The notes beneath the pieces were generated by a model that was given only the letters and a program-made list of their open reading frames with translations, was not told where the DNA came from and did no database searches. The position numbers were made by a program, and so were the translations under genes. Positions 52,101-54,884 of a stretch of 64,000 bases of DNA are shown piece after piece; the stretch's first letter is position 1, and every line of letters starts with the position of its first letter. The DNA lies in the NCBI GenBank assembly GCA_028023455.1, contig JAQFVV010012405.1, positions 1,325,677-1,389,676 of the forward strand. Reading direction: 5' to 3'. The stretch is from Epiperipatus broadwayi (taxonomy: Eukaryota; Onychophora; Udeonychophora; Euonychophora; Peripatidae).

Positions 52101-52207
52101 GGAAAAAAAGTTTTACTACTAATATGTACATAAGTGCAATGTAAAGAAAGAAATGGTGATTAAAAAATAACTTACCCGCTAATTCCAACAACTGAACAGC
52201 GACTCAT
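13042..52207 (-). CDS. NMRK: Nicotinamide riboside kinase, split gene
   Basis: The product is predicted to phosphorylate nicotinamide riboside to NMN with ATP, in the NAD salvage route. The spliced exons give, in order: the N-terminus with GISG; a Walker A loop ending SGKTT; HQDDYFY, matching the family's QDDF/Y; NWESLDSLDM, matching the family's NWD-LEALDM block; the VEGF.IYNY block; and SQRIYNPPD followed by YFD..VWP, the diagnostic C-terminal NRK motif. Splice sites are GT-AG and phases match for exons 1-4. The seven pieces spread over 39 kb, with introns full of transposons. Two points are unresolved: exon 5 needs a one-base frame correction, and about ten residues (the family's YLDG segment) are missing between the last two exons, probably a microexon I did not find. 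It could be functional or recently damaged. Confidence 0.85.
13740..13846 (-). CDS. NMRK: NMRK exon with YNPPD and VWP motifs
   Basis: A 107-nt exon on the minus strand, bounded by acceptor TTTTTAG and donor GTAAGTATG. It encodes 35 complete codons reading QRIYNPPDGPHYFDSYVWP and then CYLRMKDDIDKNVPDV. The arrangement R-x-Y-x-PPD-x-P-x-YFD-x-x-VWP is characteristic of nicotinamide riboside kinases. This is one of the strongest single identifications in the window. Confidence 0.85.
14089..14733. mobile_element. Non-autonomous hAT-like element
   Basis: The left end CAGGGGTATCAAAATGGCAGC is of the classic hAT terminal type. The right end, read inward, is CAGGGTTATCATATTC. The flanking octamers ATTTAAAT (14081-14088) and ATTTGCAT (14734-14741) agree at 6 of 8 positions. 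The 645-bp interior is AT-rich with no transposase. It lies between the last two large NMRK exons and the doubtful exon 5. Confidence 0.6.
15124..15208 (-). CDS. NMRK: Candidate NMRK exon 5, frame interrupted
   Basis: On the minus strand a donor CAAAG|GTATGA ends a segment whose last frame reads HYFIFIDQLCRDSNAQ. The two-base overhang joins the next exon to give SQRIYNPPD, as in the family (YF hydrophobic strand, then Cys, then SQR). Just upstream, another frame reads EDIWELVDMKE, which fits the preceding part of the family. The two frames differ by one base, and the exon is 85 nt where 84 would keep the frame. The acceptor lacks a clear pyrimidine tract. It may be a true exon with an indel or sequence error, or a chance match. 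Confidence 0.35.
15988..17640 (+). pseudogene. Degenerate 5'-truncated RTE-like LINE
   Basis: A plus-strand relic of the same RTE-like family as the copy at 46881-48525. Conserved pieces in order are LNEEVRYAIKFIKGKAPNND, ITNHLQQ-like sequence, FVDYEKIFDS, the DDVVVFANN polymerase box, and the C-terminal RWTVEILNWIPRDCKISR and RVRWMDEIRKCAG-type block. It ends in (GAT)n near 17640. Multiple frameshifts and stops make it inactive. It begins upstream of the fingers domain and lacks the endonuclease. A foreign insert interrupts it at about 16330-16490. Confidence 0.85.
16330..16490 (+). other. Foreign 160-bp insert inside the RTE relic
   Basis: Alignment with the RTE copy at 46.9-48.5 kb shows an extra, GC-richer block here. 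It contains GCGGTAAGCC (a splice-donor-like site near 16420), then AATTTTGA (16437-16444, like an Sm-binding site), then a possible hairpin ACTTC...GAAGT. The sequence before the donor is also open as YQQHHNVSNSSAMNMRLKD. It could be a retroposed snRNA or spliced-leader-like RNA, or a captured exon. A short TAGAAA may flank it on both sides. I do not recognise the family. Confidence 0.35.
17641..18643. other. AT-rich intronic DNA, nothing recognised
   Basis: Simple AT-rich sequence between two RTE pieces. No domains, inverted repeats or RNA-like features were seen. Confidence 0.5.
18654..18956 (-). mobile_element. RTE-like LINE 3' fragment with about 10-bp TSD
   Basis: The minus-strand sequence encodes the RTE C-terminus (WSWAGHIAR, RWTIEILNWIPRDCKRPRK, RVRWMDEIKCAGVMWKREA, ILQWIDNG) and ends in the (CAT)n tail at 18654. 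The flanks AAAAAGTAGT (644-653 of the 18 kb block, i.e. 18644-18653) and AAAAGGTAGT (18957-18966) agree at 9 of 10 positions. This is a typical 5'-truncated target-primed insertion and is less decayed than the 16 kb copy. Confidence 0.85.
18967..20351. other. AT-rich intronic DNA with unassigned open stretches
   Basis: Three small open stretches (minus 18889-19236 and 19255-19437; plus 19514-19750) have less biased composition than the surroundings. The plus one includes KPEIVFKCGYDSTGLDF, vaguely like a repeat-encoded protein of invertebrates, but I cannot assign it. They may be parts of one broken element. Confidence 0.3.
20352..20385 (-). repeat. LINE 3' terminal pentamer repeats
   Basis: Read on the minus strand, the CR1/L2-like LINE ends in repeats of ATCAC (plus strand GATGTGATGTGATGTGATG). 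The other two copies end in the same TACATCACATCA (near 48770 on plus and 49775 on minus), which fixes the true 3' end of the family. Confidence 0.8.
20467..20787 (-). pseudogene. CR1/L2-like ORF2 C-terminal region
   Basis: A 106-residue frame containing FCKLCKEG-(x6)-HLLIEC, a Cys-Cys-His-Cys arrangement common at the C-terminus of LINE ORF2 proteins, followed by a Trp-rich end (LWKWDRADYG). The same block is found at 46.7-48.7 kb and 49.9-50.2 kb. It belongs to the reverse transcriptase reading frame, now separated from it by frameshifts. Confidence 0.75.
21555..22217 (-). pseudogene. CR1/L2-like reverse transcriptase core
   Basis: A 220-residue open frame with the ordered RT motifs: NNYRPIAVTSVLYKVFS (fingers), MQGGFR, MSFIDIEKAYDRVNR (first catalytic Asp), GVGLRQGCPMSPILF, and FFADDIFLCA (the catalytic FADD). 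Upstream and downstream parts of the polymerase lie in other frames, so the element cannot make an intact ORF2 protein. The length of intact motif sequence suggests moderate age. Confidence 0.85.
23040..23842 (-). pseudogene. CR1/L2-like APE endonuclease, broken
   Basis: The N-terminal part (23579-23842) reads KIGFLNMQGGRKPEK and then VLAVVETHLREEE, the Asn and Glu motifs of an APE-type endonuclease. In other frames downstream are RIMVIGDMNGHIEEID (the GD-N-H motif, about 23290-23350) and SDHNFIVIEM (the SDH motif, about 23070-23100). The order and spacing fit the first domain of a LINE ORF2. At least two frameshifts separate the pieces. Confidence 0.75.
23938..24513 (-). pseudogene. LINE ORF1 esterase (SGNH/GDSL) domain
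   Basis: A 191-residue frame with the SGNH hydrolase blocks: VLIGDSLIREC (nucleophile Ser in GDS), VMVGTNNL (block III Gly and Asn), and DGLHLGKQGSEVL (catalytic Asp and His). Such esterases are known in ORF1 proteins of CR1/L2-group LINEs. All catalytic residues are present. It starts nine bases past the end of the zinc-finger frame, so the two were probably one protein before a frameshift. Confidence 0.85.
24522..24854 (-). pseudogene. LINE ORF1 N-terminus with PHD-type zinc finger
   Basis: A 110-residue frame beginning MDYICISKCLYN. Its Cys/His spacing (CxxxC, CTIC, HLKC, W-LCSQC) is that of a PHD-like finger, followed by a predicted coiled-coil-like segment rich in Glu, Lys and Ile (about residues 75-110). 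PHD fingers sit at the ORF1 N-terminus of CR1/L2-group elements. The start codon is the first Met after the 5' UTR repeats. Confidence 0.8.
24868..25253 (-). repeat. Two tandem 191/195-bp 5' UTR monomers of the LINE
   Basis: Two almost identical units, 24868-25058 and 25059-25253, stand immediately upstream of the LINE ORF1. Each contains the palindromic CGTTTTTCGAACG and a run of AT-rich sequence. The position and head-to-tail order resemble the promoter monomers known from other LINEs, so a promoter role is inferred, not shown. Confidence 0.75.
25421..25520 (-). mobile_element. Deleted family A element (terminal segment plus arm end)
   Basis: On the minus strand it starts with the family A terminal segment (CCACTAAACATCACATGC), continues to the arm (CAGGC, GATTACTCTGG) and stops at GGAGAGTTT. 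The ribozyme and the rest of the arms are absent. It lies just beyond the 5' end of the LINE. Confidence 0.6.
25530..26615. other. AT-rich intronic DNA, nothing recognised
   Basis: Sequence with frequent A runs and no coding motif, RNA-like fold or repeat that I could relate to the rest of the window. Confidence 0.5.
26625..26880. repeat. Long inverted repeat (hairpin) of about 120-bp arms
   Basis: The left arm (AATCTTGAATGTGTGAAGTA ... CTGCCTCAGGCCAAGAGTC) is matched by the reverse complement of the right arm (GACTCTTGGCCTGGGGCAG ... TACTCCACACATTCAAGATT). The centre is near 26757 (GATGCATCC/GGATCATC). It is non-coding. It looks like a foldback or MITE-like element; no clear TSD was identified. 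Confidence 0.8.
26914..27440. repeat. Second long inverted repeat, 527 bp, with internal triplication
   Basis: The ends are ATAATCAAAATTACA and its complement TGTAATTTTGATTAT. The arms run through CAACTCAACCAGACTAGCC and its counterpart GGCTAGTCTGGTAGAGTTG. At the centre a unit of about 50 bp (AAGTTAACTGCTTCAGA...TTTTTAATAATAAAGA) is present twice in direct order and once inverted. No transposase and no hammerhead core are present. Confidence 0.8.
27445..29300. other. AT-rich intronic DNA, no gene recognised
   Basis: One plus-strand open stretch (28115-28396, 93 residues) has no recognisable motif. No RNA-like or repeat structure was found apart from AT simple sequence. Confidence 0.45.
29315..29862. 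repeat. Diverged inverted repeat pair with a third copy downstream
   Basis: The segment 29315-29485 (ATCTCTAGCACAGATATAAA ... CTTCATTTCTCTTTTTCCAT) is matched, at roughly 75-80% by eye, by the reverse complement of 29660-29862 (ending AATAATTTCTAG). A third, plus-oriented copy of the inner part is at 30355-30510 (GTGAAAAATGGTGACCTGAG, CTTTTACAGTGTC, GGTTATTAAGAATAT). It is a dispersed non-coding repeat family of unknown type. Confidence 0.6.
30000..30320 (+). repeat. Dispersed repeat C, copy 1
   Basis: About 320 bp related to 41047-41370. Shared landmarks: CAGATTTTCAATG, TCCATTAAAGT, TTGCTATCTTA, TGAGTGCTGGTT, CACATGT-rich segment and, near the right end, ATTCAAATCC. The last resembles an RNA polymerase III B box but is placed at the wrong end for a simple tRNA-derived SINE. 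No protein is encoded. Confidence 0.6.
31866..31960 (+). mobile_element. hAT-like terminal relic
   Basis: CAGGGATGGGAAACCTTTTT followed by ACCATGGAAGATCACATTC has the form of a hAT left end. A possible opposite end near 33090 (reverse complement GTGCTCAAACTTTTTGTG) is degenerate, and no TSD could be matched. If paired, the 1.2-kb interior would contain the tandem hammerhead repeats as a later insertion. Confidence 0.35.
32261..32303 (-). ncRNA. Hammerhead motif, tandem unit 1 (damaged)
   Basis: The minus strand reads CTGAGGA, stem II ATGC-CAAA-GCAT (perfect four pairs), then GAAC where GAAA is required, then stem III and GTC followed by TGAGAT. Loss of one A in the invariant GAAA should abolish cleavage. 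Stem II sequence differs from the 58.6 kb copy but still pairs. Confidence 0.65.
32665..32708 (-). ncRNA. Hammerhead motif, tandem unit 2 (core mutation)
   Basis: The minus strand has stem I GCCTCA pairing with TGAGGT, core CCGAGGA (the invariant U4 changed to C), stem II ATGC-CAAA-GCAT, GAAA, stem III ACC-ATT-GGT, and GTC. Only the U4 change departs from consensus. Together the two units define an intact ancestor with CTGAGGA and GAAA. Confidence 0.7.
33110..34565. other. AT-rich intronic DNA, nothing recognised
   Basis: No domain, repeat or RNA-like feature identified. A small open stretch at 33188-33442 (plus) is Lys/Tyr/Ile-rich and unassigned. Confidence 0.45.
34569..37440 (-). pseudogene. 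Old RTE-like LINE with 5' UTR and endonuclease remains
   Basis: A heavily mutated minus-strand copy of about 2.9 kb. The 3' end (CATCATT..., AATTCATTGCAGAATGAAAA) matches the other RTE copies. Internally there are remnants of ERTNEYELPLCFRIINYEKTFDS (RT) and, at 36615-36824, the APE endonuclease piece ILKLSWETLM in one frame and IIMGDFNARIGKQLEKN in another. The 5' end near 37340-37440 aligns to the 5' end of the copy at 46.9-48.5 kb, so this copy keeps both ends. It is the best evidence in the window for the family's full structure. Confidence 0.8.
37850..38620 (-). pseudogene. Ty3/Gypsy-like integrase relic
   Basis: On the minus strand, pieces in the order of a retroelement integrase appear in several frames. 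YIGHVFLNAYSRRIEYKF (about 38350-38420) resembles the core block with VDAYSKW. LYYPKSKGLLEN (about 38180-38225) resembles the YHPQ-NG--E block with the catalytic Glu. LIYTENDQTWIRNKLKKHW (about 37970-38030) resembles the C-terminal region. Stops and frameshifts are many. No protease or RT was recognised upstream. Confidence 0.5.
38640..39410. other. AT-rich DNA between integrase relic and LTR-like island
   Basis: No recognisable coding piece. It could hold the decayed rest of the Gypsy-like element, but I see no motif to show it. Confidence 0.35.
39415..39975 (-). mobile_element. LTR-like GC-richer island
   Basis: The segment can be bounded by TGTTGTG and CATAACA, as in LTRs. On the minus strand a TATA box (GACTATAAATAG) is followed about 10 bases later by CAATAAAG, which could act as TATA and polyadenylation signal of an LTR. 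Composition is clearly richer in GC than the flanks. No matching TSD and no second LTR were found. It could be a solo LTR related to the integrase relic next to it, or a promoter of another kind. Confidence 0.35.
39535..39655. repeat. Tandem repeat, two units of about 60 bp
   Basis: AGTTATTGCTA followed by CACAACACAATATATATATAG and TTCACTTT occurs at about 39541 and again at about 39604, with few differences. It lies within the LTR-like island and gives it two TATA-rich segments. Confidence 0.75.
39976..41046. other. AT-rich intronic DNA, nothing recognised
   Basis: No gene, repeat relation or RNA-like structure was identified. Confidence 0.45.
41047..41370 (+). repeat. Dispersed repeat C, copy 2
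   Basis: Homologous over about 320 bp to 30000-30320. It ends with TCCTAAGTTCAAGTCC, which fits an RNA polymerase III B-box consensus; no matching A box was found at the right distance. It sits only 300 bp from NMRK exon 4. Confidence 0.6.
41672..41822 (-). CDS. NMRK: NMRK exon 4
   Basis: A 151-nt exon on the minus strand between acceptor TTTCTTTAAG and donor ACAG|GTAATA. It completes a Ser codon with exon 3 and encodes LDSLDMMSFMEKFIDMV, then a variable stretch, then IPLIFVEGFTIYNY. The last block corresponds to the family's I-EGF-L-NYK strand and lid region. It ends with a two-base overhang that the candidate exon 5 can complete. Confidence 0.85.
41919..41982 (-). CDS. NMRK: NMRK exon 3
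   Basis: A 64-nt exon bounded by ATTATAG and GTAAGTTC. It starts in phase 0 after exon 2 and encodes DTDNPKMMKIWDDKLKCWNW plus E and one base. The NWES-LDSLDM junction with exon 4 reproduces the NW(D/E)-LEALDM segment of nicotinamide riboside kinases. Confidence 0.8.
41990..44357. other. NMRK intron 2 (part), nothing else recognised
   Basis: AT-rich intron between exons 3 and 2. No element with clear ends was found in this part. Confidence 0.5.
44370..44533 (-). mobile_element. Short family A foldback, 12-bp TSD
   Basis: Flanked by TTATTGGATCAA (44358-44369) and TTATTGAATCAA (44534-44545), 11 of 12 identical. It begins TAAACATCACATGATCAC, has short arms (CATACAGTAGTGCCACCCTG / CAGGGTGGCACTACTATATG) and ends GTTTTGCC. 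It lacks the ribozyme, so it is the minimal form of family A: terminal segment plus about 60-bp hairpin. Confidence 0.8.
45155..45245 (-). CDS. NMRK: NMRK exon 2 with P-loop
   Basis: A 91-nt exon on the minus strand between acceptor TTTTAG and donor TTTTAC|GTAAGC. One base completes the Gly codon of exon 1, then 30 codons encode TTCSGKTTITTHLQKYF and then HNVLVLHQDDYFY. GTTCSGKT is a Walker A loop (G-x4-GK-T), and QDDY matches the NRK substrate-site QDDF/Y. This exon and 13740-13846 identify the gene. Confidence 0.9.
45912..46630. mobile_element. Full-size family A foldback with two decayed hammerheads
   Basis: The terminal segment (TTGAACATTACATGATCA) is followed by arms of about 330 bp reading into the centre near 46270. 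The right arm ends ACTTGCACTGAGTGGTGCTAC. The left arm holds a minus-strand hammerhead remnant (46056-46090) that has lost half of stem II. The right arm holds a plus-strand remnant (near 46483-46525) with CTAATGA in place of CTGATGA. It shows how the short copies derive from a longer palindrome. The TSD is unclear. Confidence 0.65.
46640..46880 (+). pseudogene. CR1/L2-like LINE 3' piece, left half (split by RTE)
   Basis: The plus-strand sequence encodes ...LFKARTGSLATREYTCKWK, MGDLFCKLCKEGIENIRHL and LIECKCLKTERVHIMK, the same C-terminal block as at 20467-20787. It stops at the 7-bp duplication TGAAGTT (46874-46880), and the frame resumes at 48526, after the RTE insertion. Very similar to the 20 kb copy, so both belong to one recent family. 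Confidence 0.85.
46898..47170 (-). pseudogene. RTE C-terminal region, separate frame
   Basis: A 90-residue frame with RWTIEILNWIPRDCKI, RKRPHVRWMDEIRKCAG, WKREAKDRRRW and FILQWIDNG, the conserved tail of this RTE family. It follows the reverse transcriptase frame (47216-48430) after a frameshift near 47200. Confidence 0.8.
47216..48430 (-). CDS. RTE-like reverse transcriptase (404 residues, C-terminus shifted)
   Basis: The longest open frame in the window. Motifs in order: KYMKKGKAPGNDGIIIDIL; WKNAVIILIFKKGDK; NYRPISLLSVLYKSF; QAGFKSGFSTIDHI; LCFGFVDYEKAFDS (catalytic Asp); GVRQGDSISPKLF; LDFADDVVVF (catalytic FADD); KINVKKTKVM; YKYLGQIINTDG. It therefore has a complete RT core but no endonuclease, which is deleted. 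The frame ends at RVWRDVCWE, whereas relatives continue, so a frameshift has cut off the tail. Its good preservation suggests recent insertion. Confidence 0.85.
   Translation of the reverse strand: MNVCVNDKYFFRILNEEVRHAIKYMKKGKAPGNDGIIIDILKEAGEEIETILAKLYTKCLNDKDVPEDWKNAVIILIFKKGDKEDIRNYRPISLLSVLYKSFTKIITTRLQRTLDFHQPREQAGFKSGFSTIDHIQVLREVIERTNEYELSLCFGFVDYEKAFDSIHISSVIKALDHQGIDPGYCHILKNIYKNATAKIRLHNDTGKINIEKGVRQGDSISPKLFTAVLQEVFCGLKWETKGMKVNGEYLSHLDFADDVVVFENNASELQEMLQELADESRKVGLKINVKKTKVMFNRFAQNMKIKIDYEELEEVNSYKYLGQIINTDGNIMEEMNHRIKLGWSAFGRNNLILKGNMSMCLKRMVFNKCVLPVLTYGSETWTLNRRAIQRLQTTQRVWRDVCWE
48526..48775 (+). pseudogene. CR1/L2-like LINE 3' piece, right half
   Basis: Continues the frame broken at 46880: LWKNKYEKSDYTESELLVFM, then GLRKDKGDLDIELTKIMLWK and WDGAEYGEI, then the 3' UTR (AAGGAGAAGCCACAATACAT) and ATCAC repeats. 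The join across the RTE is exact when one copy of TGAAGTT is removed. Confidence 0.85.
48815..49235 (+). mobile_element. Family A element, half copy with hammerhead
   Basis: It starts with the family A terminal segment in minus orientation (CATGCGATGTTTAGTGATTTA) and, after about 30 bp, continues with one plus-oriented arm from AAGTATGGATGCTGAACTT to GAGAATTTTGCC. The inverted partner arm is missing. The 5' half may come from another copy, so this could be two overlapping insertions. Confidence 0.6.
49092..49133 (+). ncRNA. Hammerhead ribozyme motif, family A
   Basis: The plus strand has stem I TCCTCA / TGGGGA (with one G-U), the canonical core CTGATGA (49098-49104), a weak stem II (AGC with a mismatched partner), GAAA (49118-49121), stem III A-C/G-T with a two-base loop, and cleavage triplet GTC (49125-49127). 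The core is intact; stem II is the weak point. Confidence 0.65.
49236..49764. other. AT-rich intronic DNA, nothing recognised
   Basis: It lies between a family A copy and the next LINE fragment. No motif or repeat relation was seen. Confidence 0.45.
49770..51040 (-). pseudogene. CR1/L2-like LINE 3' fragment, third copy
   Basis: The minus-strand copy of the last 1.3 kb of the LINE family at 20.35-25.4 kb. It ends at the pentamer repeats (TGATGTGATGC) near 49775 and encodes MAVAGLTYGKDGLGVSKGVL, DYLEKVQREVGRHALDADV, MKMFGRLQFMDNKRIAKIVF and MDKEFISVYSYKRWDNCVRR in two frames. It is 5'-truncated after the reverse transcriptase and carries several frameshifts. Confidence 0.85.
51060..52170. other. 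NMRK intron 1, 3' part, with a purine tract
   Basis: Only a purine-rich simple tract (about 51181-51216: GAGAGAGAAAGAG then GGAGGGGGG) stands out. No gene or element was recognised. Confidence 0.5.
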
Positions 52208-52214
52208 GTCAATT
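52176..52214 (-). CDS. NMRK: NMRK exon 1 (coding start)
   Basis: The minus strand has acceptor TTTTTTAG, then AATTGAC, then ATG (52205-52207) encoding MSRCSVVGIS plus two bases, and donor GG|GTAAGTT. GISG followed by the exon 2 loop gives the expected N-terminal strand and Walker A of an NMRK. The acceptor only 7 bases before the ATG means the 5' UTR is spliced on, either from an upstream non-coding exon or by trans-splicing. Confidence 0.85.
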
Positions 52215-52219
52215 CTAAA

Positions 52220-53910
52220 AAAAAAAAGCATACAATTAAACATATAAATGATGAACAAAAATACATACAACACTTGGATATAAATGATAATTTGAATATT
52301 TTATTTATAAAAAAATAATCAAAATATAGGAATAAAGTTATGTATTATAAATTCATGACTGCATATGAATGTGTATACAACATAAACATAAATTATATTG
52401 GAGATGTTTAAATTCTTCAATACAAATAGACACTGTCCTTGACATTTACTTATTTATTTAAATTTCTGGCACATAATATTTTTAAAATTACATTTTTTGT
52501 AATTGAAAAAAAAAAAAAAAAGAAGAGACAATTGTATCTTTGTTCTTATTTTTATGGCTGTTCTAATTTTACTACATAACCTTTTACTGATTTATATATA
52601 TATTAGCCTGTGGATTATATTTATATAAAACAGAATTATAAGAAATACTGATCCTTTTACATTCTAATAAATTAATACTACTTTAAATATTATTAAATGT
52701 CAAAAAATATAAATAGTGAATAAAAATAGACTTATATACCAAATAACGTAACAGAAGAAGTAATATATTTTATTTACTCTAATAGAGAGCCATCTATTGA
52801 CTGAAATATGCATATAGCACTATAATCTTTTATCAACTGGGTACTATGGCTTGCACAGATAGCCAAGAGTAGAAAAATAGAGTGAATTATTGTTTCTCCT
52901 GCAAAATAGATTTGAAAAGTTGTAATGAGAATTTTGCAAATGATCTATTTATATTGGTTTAAATTTACAGGCACTACATATAATAAGAATAATAAATAGA
53001 AAATAATCTGTCATATTTAAAACACAATTTAAAGCAAATCATCTCTAAGATCAATATTTTAAATTATTATACGATTTGATGATTGGTTGATTTTTTAAAT
53101 CCACTATTTAATTAGGATTACTTCTTCATAATGAACTGAGGTTAGATATTATAACATAATGTTCATAAATATAGCATAAGAAAAAAAACAAATGGAAAAA
53201 CCTTTTATTTACTTGACTGCTTAATATGTCCACTCTTATTTCTCAATGCAGATATTTTATTCATTCAACAAATACATAATTAATGATGTCATTAATAATA
53301 GTAGTACTTGTGTTAACAATGAACTGATAAAAAAGGAATGAATATTCAGGAGGCTATGAGACCTTCGAAAGCCAGAACCATTGAGCTTTTACCTTTTCTT
53401 GAATCTGTTACTCTACTGTTGTGTTAAACTGCAAAAAGCAATAATATGCTGATGCAAATGTAAAATAAGAATAATTGTTACTTAATCAGTCAAACTTTTA
53501 TAATGTAACAATATGATGCACTGCTCAAAAACAGTGCATTATGAAAATATCTATATATTCACTAATTTTTCCTCCTGATCAGGCATCATTTGTTTATATA
53601 GATACTATTCCATGATAGTATATGTGATAAATGCTATTTTTATATGTTTTTATATTACTTATACTGTTTTTTAGTCTGCCTGTCTGGATAAAATCTTGTA
53701 ACTCAATGTTGACTCGCTTCCCAATTTAGTTGAAACTCTGCATATCATATGTATTCTCTATGATAAAACTTTTTTTTAAAAGTTTCAAATAATTTTAGCA
53801 AAAAAATTAATGAAAATTTAAAATTTTTCATTTTAGATTCGGATTCATTACTCTTTATGATAATACCATCTAGTGGTATTAAGTTATACCTGAACTTTAT
53901 TTTTAATTTC
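52220..53910. other. AT-rich DNA upstream of NMRK exon 1
   Basis: No coding motif or element boundaries identified. If the promoter at 57.5 kb serves NMRK, this is part of its 5' UTR intron. Confidence 0.4.
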
Positions 53911-53918
53911 TGGAACTA

Positions 53919-54806
53919 CATGAGGAGGATACAAAAGTAACCGGATTGTTCTCTGGTAAGCATGTCTGTTGTAGTACATGTTTTTGCAGCTACATACCCC
54001 TTGCTGGCACCTTTCTGCATTAATCTGCCAAATTACATCACCATGTGAAATCACAGTACCATAAAGGATATTTTTTTATAAAATGCATTATGCATATTTA
54101 TCAATTTTTGTAATGGCTGAAAAATTGGAACCATGTAAAATTCTGTTTTCTTTTAGGGAAAACAGCTAATAAGTGAGTTTTATCTGGTAAAAACACAAAT
54201 TTATAAGTGCTTTAAAGGAAGTATCAAATTCACTACGTTCCAAAAAAGTGTGGTGAGTAGTTCAATGTCAAGACAATGCTGATTGGGGAGGGGGGTATGC
54301 AAATGGCATTGTTCATTCAGAATTCATTTGTAATTATCAGGCATTCAAAACCTATAAGTTCTGAAAATTTTAGCTGATTTGGTAAAACATAAACATCCCG
54401 TTTTGTGGCAAAGTGAGAGATGCAAGTTTTATCATGACAGTGCACTATCTTACAGAGCCTTGAGTGTAAAATAATTTTTAATTAAAGTCAGCATGACCCA
54501 GCTTATCCATCAACCATATTCACTCGATGTCATCCCATGCAACTACTTTTAATTCTCTCAAATGAAAAAACGACTTTTTTTTTTTTTGTAGACTTAGAAG
54601 TGGTGAAGAAAAAAACCCACAGAGGCTTTAAAAGGCATCGCTTTTGCAAGTGCTTCCAGACTACTTCAAAAGTGAAAAACCACATACAGATTGCTGCATT
54701 GCATTAAATAGAATATACTTTGAAAAAGATTCCATTTGCAATATTAAAAATAAATATACAAAAATTTTTATTACAAAAATCCAGTTATTTTTGGGTTCCC
54801 CCCATG
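53919..54806 (+). mobile_element. mariner transposon relic with TIRs and TA target
   Basis: The left end is CATGAGGAGGATACAAAAG and the right end, read inward, is CATGGGGGGAACCCAAAAA; they then share TAAC-GGATT. TA precedes the left end (53917-53918) and follows the right end (54807-54808). The plus strand carries a broken transposase C-terminus: FYHDSALSYRALSVK and, after a stop, HQPYSLDVIPCNYFLF. The first Asp and the Asn are separated by 34 residues, as in the mariner D34D, but the last catalytic Asp has become Asn. At 888 bp it has lost roughly a third of a typical mariner. Confidence 0.85.
54405..54720 (+). pseudogene. mariner transposase C-terminal fragment
   Basis: A plus-strand frame with HDSA (second catalytic Asp retained), an in-frame stop 12 residues later, and PYSLDVIPCNYFLF where the family has PYSPDLAPCDYFLF. 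The third catalytic Asp is replaced by Asn. A T-rich stretch follows and shifts the frame. The N-terminal DNA-binding part was not recognised. Confidence 0.75.
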
Positions 54807-54884
54807 TAAAAAATTAAAAAGTGGGAAAAAATTTTTAAAAAAAGTTTTTATTCACATAAATGCATTAAAAAATAGTATATATAT

